The notes beneath the pieces were generated by a model that had not been told where the DNA came from, ran no database searches, and worked only from the letters and a program-made list of their open reading frames with translations. The position numbers and the translations under genes were made by a program. DNA of 64,000 bases from Strigamia acuminata (Eukaryota; Arthropoda; Chilopoda; Geophilomorpha; Linotaeniidae). The stretch spans positions 62,001-126,000 of the forward strand of contig CASHSZ010000053.1 in the NCBI GenBank assembly GCA_949358305.1, read 5' to 3'. Below, piece after piece: positions 50,490 to 60,265 of the stretch (position 1 is its first letter; each line of letters opens with the position of its first letter).

Positions 50490-51864
50490 GACAACACACT
50501 ACTCTAGATTACAGAAAGAATGTAAACAAATGAAAAAATAATAAATTACAAAACGGTTCAAATTCATGGACAAAAATTCAAAGTTCAACGTGAATAAACA
50601 TGGCGAACAAACAAAAAATACACAGTGCTCAGAATTATGATGCTGGTTCTAATGAGGAAATTTACATAAGTGTGTAACGCGTAAATGAACATAATCAAAA
50701 CAAAAAATGCATAGGCCTCAGCACTAACTAGCATGGTTGAAAAGCAGCTATCCAGGCCGCTGGCAAGCACCAGATTCCAAGACACTCGCAATAACCCACA
50801 AAGTGAATACAAGCGCTGTAATCGACAGTTTGATAATTTCAAAGAAAAGGTACAAATTAACATAAAATGTAATTGCACACTCCCAATATACAGCTTCAAC
50901 TAAAGTGCAGAACGCCCAGTACATAACATAAAATAGCCAAAGGTATTCGCACAAAAAATGGGTTCGCATTACATGAATAAATTGAAAATAAAGATCAAAA
51001 TATCTAAAGTGCAAACAAATAAGCAGTAACAAAGCTCTTCCAAGTAGAATACAAACAAGAACGTAAAGAGTACAAAGTACGCGTCCTGTAAATGCATAGG
51101 CATTTTAAATAAATATGAGCACAAGCGCGTGGCTAAATGTCGAAAGACAAACGCGAAGAAAAATATTCTAAGTCCAACAAAGATGGACGCCAGGGCCCGG
51201 ATTGAGGCTAGGACTCAGTCACATGACCCCAACAAAATTCCTCAACGAAGTGCAAATTCGGCCATGTTGTTTTTCAAAAAGCGAGAGTGACGAAAATACC
51301 AAGCCCGAGCCGTAAAAATGTCAAAACAAAACCAACAACGCGTAAAAACAAACTAAACGAAGTTAAACAATTGAATAACTTGACAATTCTAACAATAAGG
51401 TGTGAAAAAATAAGGCTTTGTCGGGACGGCGCGAGCAACGGCGTTCGCCACTCTAACTCACGAGTAAAAATACAAAATTGTCCATGAAATGAAAAATAAA
51501 CACACTCACGGTTACAAGTACACTAAAATCCAATTTCTCGCCCCGTCGAACACTCAAGTCCGCTATTCTATGCGTTGTCGAACTCAGCTGGAATCGCACG
51601 AGGTAAACGCGTCCAACAAGTGGGGGAAAATGGCGACCGAGCACAAGTGTGAAAAACACGTGGTCGATCATCTGACCAATGAACACTCAGCGCCGCCCCA
51701 CGGGGAAATTGCTTACCGATTCTTCTGAATAGCGAACTTGAGCCCCGACAAACGGGCAAAGACACGGGAAAAGTACAAAAACTTAAGATTAACAAATAAA
51801 ACAAGTAAAAATTAGGAATAATTTCCGAATACAATAAAGAAACAAAAATAACACTTTGACATAA
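50490..51864 (-). other. Non-coding spacer between pol and ORF3 of element C
   Basis: About 1.4 kb of AT-richer sequence. It has short ORFs only on either strand, none recognised. It contains four ACGCGT palindromes (near 50676, 51077, 51337 and 51605). It could hold the intron or promoter region for ORF3 expression. Confidence 0.6.
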
Positions 51865-54800
51865 TTAGGGGACGACTCCTGCCGTGTTTTCCGATGTTTT
51901 GACGCGTAAACACCGTTCCTTCGCAAAGTTGATGCAAATAGACCGAATTTCTGTTTGAAATTCAGCAACACGGGCGGAGATGTCATCCTGGTCTTCCGGT
52001 GTCAAATCTTCCATTTCCAGTCCAGATTCCTCGTCTTCAGGGTCACTGGCGACGTCAGGAACTTCCGGTTCTGGTTCTGGCGCCTGATACCAGTGGCGGA
52101 GATCCGCCACGTGAATTGGCTGTGAAATGTTCCCGTTCTCGTCCATTAAAAGCACGGTATTCGGTCCAAGAAGACGATGTAGCAGGTAAACGCCCTCGGT
52201 TCGGTGTTGAAAACCCGAACTTACCTGTTTGTCGGTCGACGACAAAGTCCGATTTTTGACGGTGACCCAATCTCCAGGTTTGAACGCGTGTGGCCGCCGT
52301 TTCCGGTCATACCACTTCTTGTGGCGCAAGTTGGCGGCCTCCAAGTTCTTCTTAGCTTCTTCTCGAACGCGCAGCAAATATCGATGGAGAAATTGAGCCT
52401 CGTCTGGTGGTAGTGGTTCTCCGTCGTCCGTATCCGAGTCCACGTCGCCTGGAAACCGTGCTTCCTGTCCCGTAACCATCATATATGGTGAAAATTTAAG
52501 TGATGTCTGGTATGCAGAGTTAATGGCGAGAATAAATGAACCAATATGTCGATCCCAACGCGTATGTTCATCAATATACGCAAGGATGCATGTTTTGAGC
52601 GATTGGTTGAGTCTTTCCGCCAAGTTCCCCTGCGGATGGTACACAGACAGATACTTATTGACCATTCCCATTTCCGCACACCGCGCCTGAAATTTGGCGG
52701 AGCGGAAAGTGGGGGCGTTGTCACTAATGACGGTTTTTGGATATGCCCATCGATTAGTGAATTTCTTAAGCTGTTTGATCGTGGTGGAGACATCGGCTCT
52801 TTCTGTTAAGCGTACATCCACCCAACGACTGGCGGCGTCAACCATGACAAACGCGTAACAGTGGCCGCCAGTCGACTTCAGCTTCTTTCCAAAATAATCG
52901 ATGTAAATGGTTCGGAATAACCTCCTTGGCTTCGCAGTCTCCATCTCACCGTATGGAAGTCTTCGCTCCACTTTGGCCCTTTGACAGGACTCGCACACCT
53001 TGATCCATTCCGTCACATCTTTTTTCATCCCCGGCCAAAACACGCGTGTTTTTAAACGCATCATTGTCTTTTCGATGCCTAAATGGCCGGAGGTAGGCGG
53101 GAAATGTAGACAGTGGAAATACTTGTAGCGAAGCGGCTGTGGAAGATATATCCGACGCGTAGGAGCCCGCTGACCAATTTTGGTTGGTGGAAACTTGCAA
53201 AGCAAGCCTCTGTACAAAGCCATGTCAATTGCTTGTTTCTTGACCTTCTCAGCCTCCTCTTCATCCGGCGGAAGACTTTTCGAACTGAGATACGAAATTA
53301 GTCCTTTTGACCATTCATCGGCGTTTTGGGCTTCTTTAATGGCTTTCTGCGTTGGAAGTATCTCAATTGTCGGGTGATCCGCAGGAAGTGAGTAAAAACT
53401 GCCGTCGGAGGAGTGGTCGGAGAGTTGGGACAACTCCGGGTCGACGGAGGGTGTTGGAGAGGCCAATTGTCGCCGCGTCTGCGTCGCAGGCCCCAAATCC
53501 AGTGGCAAGTCCGGAATCCGGAACTCGTCAGAATCCGTGTCACCTGGCGGCTCCCCACTTAAAAGGGACATTTCACTGCCTTCGGAGTCGGAAGCACGGT
53601 CGAAGATTATGGGAGCCTTTTTGGGCCTGCCAACAGGTCTCTTCTCCACAACCTTCTTCGGTCGCCCCCTCTTCCTTTTCACAGGGACATCCCCAGGCAG
53701 GGAAACCGCTGAAGACTCTTCATCCTCAGGGATTAGTTGCTCCACCGGGTCCTCAATGATTGGGTGTTTCCTCGGGCGGCCCCTTTTCCTCTTTGCGGGG
53801 GGATCCCCAGCAGGGAGAGAAATTGCCACGGACTCCTCGTCGTCAGAAACGAGCCCATCAATCATTGGGTTTTGGACGACCGGATGCTTCCTTGGTCGAC
53901 CCCTCTTCCTTTTCTCCAGGGTAGGCCCAACTGGTGCTGGACCTCCGGCGATCGGGTGCTTTCGTGGGCGTCCCCTCTTTCTTTTTGGAGGGTTGTTGTC
54001 CACCGGACTAATATCCACCGACCCCAGAGCCGCCCCAGCCAACCTGGCGAGCAAAATGCGTTTTTGGCGACGCATTGTGACAGCTCGAACAATTTTAGCA
54101 TTTGATGGTTTGAGATGCGTCAAATCTTCCAACTCCTCCATCTTTGGCACAGGCCAATCCCTGTAATCGTCAAAGAACGCACAATAACATGTGTCGTCCA
54201 AAGATGGGCAATCCTCATCATCCAACTCGATTGGCGGGTCGACAGGGGCGCGGCTTAACGCGTCAGCAACTCGATTCTTTGTTCCACTGCAGTGTAGGAA
54301 CGTAAAACGATACTCCGACAAAGAAAGAATCCAGCGCGCCAATCGACCCTTGGGCTCTCGTTGGGTGAAGAGCCACATCAAGGACTTATGGTCACTCTCG
54401 AGGTAAAAGTCCATTAGCTCGAGATACGCCCTGAAGCGCTTCACAGCCCACACAGCGGCCAAGCATTCAATTTCAGTTGTCATATAATTCTTCTCCGCCT
54501 TGTTTAGGGCTCTCGACGCGAAGGCAATGGGAACGCGTACACCGTCATTGTTGATTTGCATCAAGACGGCACCAAGCCCCGAATAACTGGCGTCCGTTTG
54601 GAGAATATAGGGTTTCGTCCAATCGGGGAAATTCCTATGAAGTGTAGACAACGAAATCTGGTTTTTCAAATACTCGAAGGCCGCCTGGTGCTCGGGCTTC
54701 CACACCCAAGGCGCATTCTTTCGCATCAGAACACGAAATACCTCGCAAGTCTTAGAATAACCGGGAAAGAACGACGCATAATACCCGACCATCCCCTTGA

Positions 54801-56994
54801 AGCGTTGCAGCTCTTTGAGGTTAGTCGGCGCCGGGTATTTTTGGATAGCGTCGGTTTTCTTCGGGTTGGGTCGGATAATTCCCTCTTCAACGATATGGCC
54901 AAGAACCTCAAGGCTCCTCTTACACAATTCAGTCTTCCCGGCGTTCATGGTAAAACCGGCGTTGTCGAGGAGCGAGAGCACCTTTTGCAGGTGAACAACA
55001 TGCTCCTCGAAGGTCTTACTAAAGACAATAATATCGTCAATATAGACAAAGACGAATTTGTAGAGGTGTTCAGCCAATGTAAGATTCATGGCGCGTTGCA
55101 GGGTGGCCGGCCCGTTGATAGGACCGAAGGGCATACGCGTATATTCGTAAAGTCCCCTGTGGGTGACAAACGCGAGATATCGTTCATCTCCAGGTCGGAC
55201 TCCTATTTGATGGAACGCTTCCCTTCCGTCGATTATGGAAAACCATTTTGCTCCACCAAGATACGCAAAGATGTTGTCGATATCTGGGAGAGGATAGACG
55301 TCAGGCAAAGTTTGGGCATTTATCGGCCTAAAGTCCATAGCGCAGCGCCAGCGCCCGTCCTTCTTCGGGACCACAACCGGCGCTACAGCGCAGTCACTTT
55401 TGGAGCGTCTTATTACTCCTTGTGCCATTTTTTGGTCTATATAAGCGTCGATAATGTCCTTTTTTGCCGGATTCACCGGACGAACCGGAACATGAATCGG
55501 CCTAAAGTCGGGCTTCAAATTCACCTCAAATTGCGTATTATTGCAGAGCCCCAGCTCCTCACGAAAGATGTGAGCAACTGGTTTCAACGCATCCATTAGA
55601 TGAGTTATGCGTTTTGGCTCCAACTGATTACACAATTGGTCGTAGACCCAAGTGAGCTTGGTCGGGTCCCTATTCGGGATATATTGCACAAAATTAATAT
55701 CATGCTGCCTAGGAGTACTCTCAACACCTTCTGTTATAGAGAAAGTAGGAGGAGTCTCCACGTCGCCCACGCCGCCCCCCACCACGGGAGAAGCCGTAAG
55801 GGCCACCGAAGGGCTTCGAGAAGCCATCTTCACCCTCGCCTTGCGCAATTTAACTGCCCGACGCAGTTGGCTCAAACACATGGTCCGTTTTCCAGGTTTA
55901 CGCGTTATTCGCACGATACTCTTGCGTGCCTTTTCACGCCTCCTGGGGGACCAAATGAATGTCCATTGTTGAGAGTCGGGGTTCCTTCGAGCCAAAACAA
56001 CCTTCACAATGTGGGGATTGTCCGAATACGGAGGCTCAAACAACTCCTCTTCAAATTCACGCTTGCTCAGGAAAACGCAATTCGCTTCACCAATCGGCGG
56101 CTTAGTAACCACAGGCTCCTCTTTCTCAACTGGAGGAGTGTCCTCGTCCGGCTTTACCTCCTGCTTAACCGAGCTAATGGGTTCCGCTGGGTTTTCTGGT
56201 AATTTTACCGGCGGATTCCTCATCCCCGGCAAGTTGTACAGAGGCGGGCCTCGGACGCAAACACCCTCCGGCAACGAGGGTTGTTCCTTGGTCAGAGGGA
56301 AAAGGATCACTGGATCCGAGGCTCGAGCCTGCTCCTCATTCAGGAAGGGGTGACGCGTTCCATCTCCCAGGAGGAACCAATAGTTATTGCCGTGATCTAC
56401 GCATAAACCAACGGCCTTACAGAAGTCCAGCCCCAGGAGGAGTTCCTGCGACCCCTGCGCAATGATGAGACAAGTGAAGCAAACTACCGCCAAGGGGGCT
56501 CGGACGGCAATCTGCACACAACCTAAGACGCGTTCAATTTGATTTGACGCGGTCCGAATTGTCTCGTCCATTGGAACCATCTCCACTCCAATTTCCTTGG
56601 AAAGCCTTTTGAACAGCGGCATCGTCATTATACATGTCTGTGCTCCGCTATCCATTAGGGCTATAAACTCGATGTTCACCCAAGCTATCTTAACGAAGGG
56701 CGCATCGCGGCGACAACGGTCCTGCAACCCGATTATCAGCTTCGGTTCTTTAGAAGCTAAGAACTCGGGTGGTGACAGCATAATAAAATTTGTCATTTTC
56801 GGAGGGGCACCCGCCACAACAGTAGAGTCAACTTCTGCTGGTTTGGGCGGCTCCACCCAATCACCTGGGCCACTTGTAGAAGCAGCCAACGACCGATTTA
56901 CTTGCGTTTCGGGTCCGCCGCCTTCTCGGACGGGTTGGTCGACGGACCCAGGTCGTTTCCCGGAAACTGCCAGGGTTTGAAACAATGTGGACAC
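51865..56994 (-). CDS. Element C Pol polyprotein with AT-hook insert between RNase H and integrase
   Basis: A very long Pol, up to 1,709 codons, without interruption. In order: aspartic protease with DSGA at 115-118; a basic Arg/Lys-rich linker at about 350-390; reverse transcriptase with YIDD at about 651-654; RNase H (LQTDAS, ESDHKSLMWL); then at about 995-1130 three copies of KRKRGRPRKHP plus KRKRGRPKK and KRPVGRPKK, separated by acidic Ser/Glu linkers (53610-54000 in the DNA); a further acidic segment; the HHCC zinc domain; integrase with D, D34, E (SDNAPTF to NLAER); and a C-terminal acidic tail. KRGRPRK is the classic AT-hook, which binds the minor groove of A/T tracts. A tandem AT-hook cluster at this place is not part of the normal Ty3/gypsy Pol plan. 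The frame overlaps gag by 97 bases in the -1 frame and is entered at 56955-56961. Confidence 0.94.
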   Translation of the reverse strand: MSTLFQTLAVSGKRPGSVDQPVREGGGPETQVNRSLAASTSGPGDWVEPPKPAEVDSTVVAGAPPKMTNFIMLSPPEFLASKEPKLIIGLQDRCRRDAPFVKIAWVNIEFIALMDSGAQTCIMTMPLFKRLSKEIGVEMVPMDETIRTASNQIERVLGCVQIAVRAPLAVVCFTCLIIAQGSQELLLGLDFCKAVGLCVDHGNNYWFLLGDGTRHPFLNEEQARASDPVILFPLTKEQPSLPEGVCVRGPPLYNLPGMRNPPVKLPENPAEPISSVKQEVKPDEDTPPVEKEEPVVTKPPIGEANCVFLSKREFEEELFEPPYSDNPHIVKVVLARRNPDSQQWTFIWSPRRREKARKSIVRITRKPGKRTMCLSQLRRAVKLRKARVKMASRSPSVALTASPVVGGGVGDVETPPTFSITEGVESTPRQHDINFVQYIPNRDPTKLTWVYDQLCNQLEPKRITHLMDALKPVAHIFREELGLCNNTQFEVNLKPDFRPIHVPVRPVNPAKKDIIDAYIDQKMAQGVIRRSKSDCAVAPVVVPKKDGRWRCAMDFRPINAQTLPDVYPLPDIDNIFAYLGGAKWFSIIDGREAFHQIGVRPGDERYLAFVTHRGLYEYTRMPFGPINGPATLQRAMNLTLAEHLYKFVFVYIDDIIVFSKTFEEHVVHLQKVLSLLDNAGFTMNAGKTELCKRSLEVLGHIVEEGIIRPNPKKTDAIQKYPAPTNLKELQRFKGMVGYYASFFPGYSKTCEVFRVLMRKNAPWVWKPEHQAAFEYLKNQISLSTLHRNFPDWTKPYILQTDASYSGLGAVLMQINNDGVRVPIAFASRALNKAEKNYMTTEIECLAAVWAVKRFRAYLELMDFYLESDHKSLMWLFTQREPKGRLARWILSLSEYRFTFLHCSGTKNRVADALSRAPVDPPIELDDEDCPSLDDTCYCAFFDDYRDWPVPKMEELEDLTHLKPSNAKIVRAVTMRRQKRILLARLAGAALGSVDISPVDNNPPKRKRGRPRKHPIAGGPAPVGPTLEKRKRGRPRKHPVVQNPMIDGLVSDDEESVAISLPAGDPPAKRKRGRPRKHPIIEDPVEQLIPEDEESSAVSLPGDVPVKRKRGRPKKVVEKRPVGRPKKAPIIFDRASDSEGSEMSLLSGEPPGDTDSDEFRIPDLPLDLGPATQTRRQLASPTPSVDPELSQLSDHSSDGSFYSLPADHPTIEILPTQKAIKEAQNADEWSKGLISYLSSKSLPPDEEEAEKVKKQAIDMALYRGLLCKFPPTKIGQRAPTRRIYLPQPLRYKYFHCLHFPPTSGHLGIEKTMMRLKTRVFWPGMKKDVTEWIKVCESCQRAKVERRLPYGEMETAKPRRLFRTIYIDYFGKKLKSTGGHCYAFVMVDAASRWVDVRLTERADVSTTIKQLKKFTNRWAYPKTVISDNAPTFRSAKFQARCAEMGMVNKYLSVYHPQGNLAERLNQSLKTCILAYIDEHTRWDRHIGSFILAINSAYQTSLKFSPYMMVTGQEARFPGDVDSDTDDGEPLPPDEAQFLHRYLLRVREEAKKNLEAANLRHKKWYDRKRRPHAFKPGDWVTVKNRTLSSTDKQVSSGFQHRTEGVYLLHRLLGPNTVLLMDENGNISQPIHVADLRHWYQAPEPEPEVPDVASDPEDEESGLEMEDLTPEDQDDISARVAEFQTEIRSICINFAKERCLRVKTSENTAGVVP
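53610..54000 (-). repeat. Tandem AT-hook coding repeat in element C pol
   Basis: About five repeats of roughly 80-115 bp each encode a GRP-core AT-hook followed by a Pro/His and an acidic Asp-Glu-Ser linker of the type DDEES or EDEES. The linkers are similar enough to show internal duplication. It lies in the interval between RNase H and the integrase zinc domain. Confidence 0.88.
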
Positions 56995-58926
56995 AAAGCA
57001 ATGCGTTTTTCGATATCACGCATATACCAACGATCCTTGCGATTTCGCACCCACTCAGCTCCGGGTGGTAACACTAAATTGGGAGGGCTTGCCGTATTGG
57101 CAAAGGAATGAGCGGAATGGCCACACATTGCCATCGCGATACCCGGGGGAACCTTTGCTTCCGGAGCCTTCGCAGGGGCACTGATTACCCGTATCGGCGC
57201 CGGGGGTTCACTCCTCAGGGACTGCCCGACGACACTCTGCGCGTCACCATCCGCCATCGGATAGCCCAAAACCTCGGCCAACGCGACCAATTTTCGCTTA
57301 TCAAATTGGAGGCGCGGTGGAGGCTTCTCTGTCTTAGCCGGTTCCATCTTTTTGGACTCCCCAAGCCTAACTTTCCTAGGTTTGGGTACGGGAGCGGGTA
57401 CCGGGCCCTTTCGAACCCCTTTTTCGTCAAATCTACGGTGTTGAAGGGCACGCATCTTCAACTCACGATCCGCCGCCTGACCCAGATCTATCGCCCGCGA
57501 CATGGAATGTACGCCATAGCGGACCATCGTATCGGTGATCTGCGGCTGCAGCCAATGCTGAGCCAAGTTCCACTGCTGCCGATCCCCTAGCACACCCGTC
57601 AATTCAAGGTAACGACTCATTTCACATAGAAACTCCGCCGTATCCTCTCCAACTTCCTGACACGCATCTTGTAAGAAGACCGCCGCGTCAGCCTCGGACA
57701 GGGAATACACCCTGCGGAAGCGCTCGACAAATTCACCCCATGTTTTAGGTTTATGACGCAAACGCAGGAACCAATTTAACGGTTTCCCACCCAAGGCCAA
57801 AGGAATGAACAAGTCGATATACGCCTCCTCCGATACGCGTGACATAACAAAATGTGCACGCAATTTTGCCAGGAATCGCTCAACAGCATTATAAGATAGG
57901 TCCGTCTCATCAAACTTCGGCACACTCTCCGATTTCACATGCGACAAGTCATATTGCGGCTGTGGGGCCGGTATGGGCGGATAAGTCCGCTGCCGGAGAC
58001 GCGAATTGACCGAATTTCCGCGCGCAGCAGCTGCCCGGTCAACACTTGCCGTCGAAGGAAGGCTGACAGCCGAGGATTTGGAACGAATTATGTCCCTCAT
58101 AACCTCGCTGTTGGCATACTCCGACGGAGCGTATCTTTGCGAGCCCGCTTGGGCTGTCACGTTCGATGGCCTCTCTCGCGGGGGTAGCGGAGGGTTTATA
58201 TTCTCCGGCGCTCCCCCTTCTCCTGCTAAACCTTGTCTGTCAAATTCACTCGGCGTCAGGATTCGTGAGCGGACCGGTCTCGGCCCCTGATCCTGCCCAG
58301 GAGGAGGCCCGTCGCCAGGCAGAGTGTCATGAGGTCTCTGCTGAACAAGTGGAATAACCCCCTCCACGGGCTGCACGGTTAAAGCCACAATTTCCTCCCT
58401 AACTACATCCCTCATCCCCCCTAGAGTCTCATTCCTCCAATGTACCAATCTGCAGTCAATATTATGACTAAATTGTTCCATTGTTCGAACAACGCGTTCG
58501 TTCAACGCCAGCTCGGCTCGCTGTAAATAACGCAACCAATCTGGTTCACGTTGGACTTCCTCCCTAGCAACATTATCCTCCGGACTAGATCTCGGAGGAG
58601 CGGTGGGGTTTCTTCGCACCGGGGGAGTCAACACCGCTGACGCTGAAAAATCCACTCGAGACTCATGCACAGACGAGGAGGTGTCGGGGCGATAGGAGCC
58701 ATCTGTCGTGGAGGCCCCCATCTCTGCAATTGCAGCACCCTCGTGTATTTGCGAGTAGGATGGCGGCCGACCATCCCCCGCCAAGGGAACGCCATGCACG
58801 GACTTGGGCCTTGGCTGCGAGTCAGACGGGCGCGGCGTACGTTCGTAAAGCCGCTCCCCCGCCCGACGCAACCAGTCGGGCCACAGACTTGTAGAGTCAT
58901 CACCAAGATGACGTCCTTCCGCCATG
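56898..58926 (-). CDS. Element C Gag
   Basis: About 675 residues from the ATG at 58924-58926. The N-terminal 200 residues are polar and Pro/Ser-rich. About 335-455 contains a Ty3-type gag/capsid domain (PKFDETDLSYNAVERFLAKL, PLNWFLRLRHKPKTWGEFVERF, AEFLCEMSRYLELTG). It is followed by a basic Pro/Lys linker. There is no canonical CX2CX4HX4C knuckle; instead the C-terminus has scattered CGH and CPHC motifs (about 50 residues apart) that might form an atypical zinc site. The stop overlaps pol by 97 bases. The earlier TTG in the same frame is not needed as a start. Confidence 0.88.
56955..56961 (-). promoter_or_regulatory. -1 frameshift slippery heptamer G GGA AAC, element C
   Basis: In the gag frame the codons run CAG TTT CCG GGA AAC GAC, giving the canonical X XXY YYZ heptamer G GGA AAC inside the gag/pol overlap. 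Slippage by -1 enters the pol frame exactly. The GC-rich 40 bases downstream could fold as a stimulatory stem. Confidence 0.85.
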
Positions 58927-58937
58927 ATAGACAGCAA

Positions 58938-59084
58938 CTATAGCAGTGACTCAAATGAATGATCTTACTGCTTAAAAAGTAGCGAATAACAACGCCACTT
59001 AAACCTTAGTTTTTCCAAAAACAATTGCCAAACCCCACTGCAAAAGCAGTTTATATGGGCAGCAATTAGAAAAACTCGGAATAC
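58938..59084 (-). other. 5' leader of element C
   Basis: A short untranslated leader between the primer site and gag, with no ORF in the element's sense. Confidence 0.6.
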
Positions 59085-59102
59085 TCCCGGGTTTCGGCAC
59101 CA
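59085..59102 (-). promoter_or_regulatory. Primer-binding site of element C (tRNA-Phe)
   Basis: Two bases from the 5' LTR the element reads TGGTGCCGAAACCCGGGA, a perfect 18-base complement to the 3' end of eukaryotic tRNA-Phe (...TCCCGGGTTTCGGCACCA). Confidence 0.92.
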
Positions 59103-59104
59103 CG

Positions 59105-60265
59105 TGTAATGAATCGCGTTTCCCGAGCGGTTTGGGACGCGTTTGAAAGACGCCGCGATACAGAAAATCTTGGGAGCCTGGTCCTCGAGACCTGCCCAGC
59201 CGTGAGTGCGCGCCTTATATCGGTAGCACACACTCCAGATCCCGATCTTTACACGAATATTTATTTTGGCCGGGTATTCCGAGCTACTAAAATGGGGGGA
59301 CAGAATTTGCTTAGCGGTCACCAGAGTCAAGACCCAACGCGCGTCCCGCAACGTATCGTGCAGATCTCAAGATCACACGAAGTTAAACGAAACACGTAAC
59401 GTCCCGACTCACAAGCGTCCGCCTCGCTGTCGAAGTGAAGCGTGAAATGCGTGCTAACGCGTGCGTAACTGGCCTGCACGGTCACTCAAATCTAAACTAA
59501 ACTTCAAACTAATGCTTAATTAAGCTAAAGCTCGTGGTGAGCGGCGAAACTAAGCTACGCGCCGAATGCATGAAATAAATAGACACAAAGATTTCAGTTT
59601 GAAAGCCAAGCAAACTTATCCTGCCTAAATAGCGACGCGTCACGGCGCTTAAAACAATACGAAAAGAAGCGGAAAAACAACAGGTTCAAATGGATAAAAC
59701 TGTGAGTTAACACTAATAAAGATGAGATGAAAACCTAGAGTCATGTCTCAGAACTACTAGGTGAAAACAAAGCAGCAAGTGAGCTTTGTGAAGTGAGCTA
59801 AGACTCTGCCATGAGCACTGGCTCCAAAGAGCACCTACGCGTTCGGGATACAGAGCTTAACTGAGGAAAAAAGGGAAAAATAGGGTGAAAGGTAAACTTG
59901 GACTCATCCAAGCTCAACCAATCACGGAAGAGTCAAGAGCCAATCAGTACAGTCGGTGCATACTAAGTGTATGACTAACGTCGACGCGTACTGACCAGAA
60001 TAGAAATGCAAATGAGTTCGCATCAAAACAATAAACAGAAATAGAAAAACTAGGAAGAGATAAGAGAGAAGTGAGAGAAAGAGAAGAAAGTTAGGAAAGA
60101 GTAAGGGATAAGAAGGGAAGAAATGAGGGAAAATGAGGAGAATTCGGCTAAACATAAGACAAAATGAAAACAATACAAGGTAGGAACACAATTAGGGTTT
60201 ATTAGAAACACAACACGGGGGAAACAATGCGTACTACTCGTACGCGTGAACACCGGACCGTGACA
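59105..60265 (-). repeat. 5' LTR of element C (1,161 bp)
   Basis: Partner of 46918-48078 with the same ends. It is followed by AACT (60266-60269), the target duplication, and then by the continuation of the satellite cassette interrupted at 46917. Confidence 0.96.

Larger units (their letters stand above)
46918..60265 (-). mobile_element. LTR retrotransposon C (Ty3/gypsy-type) with AT-hook Pol
   Basis: A 13,348-bp element on the minus strand, flanked by AACT at 46914-46917 and 60266-60269. The empty site can be checked inside the window: the same satellite variant, with GCTGAAACTATGC uninterrupted, stands 600 bp upstream at about 46306-46318. It contains 1,161-bp LTRs (one difference noticed), a perfect tRNA-Phe primer site, gag, pol via -1 frameshift, and a zinc-motif ORF3. 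All ORFs are intact, so it could be recently active. The palindrome ACGCGT occurs about 39 times across it. Confidence 0.97.

Noticed and set aside
55600-56202. Plus-strand ORFs of 100-350 codons across elements B and C (for example 54556-55599 and 55600-56202)
   Set aside because: They are antisense shadows of well-supported pol or gag frames and show no family motifs.
46918-60265. Element C as an assembly duplicate of the region around 58.9-60.3 kb
   Set aside because: The shared 1,161 bp are LTRs with proper ends and flanking AACT duplications, and they differ at one base.
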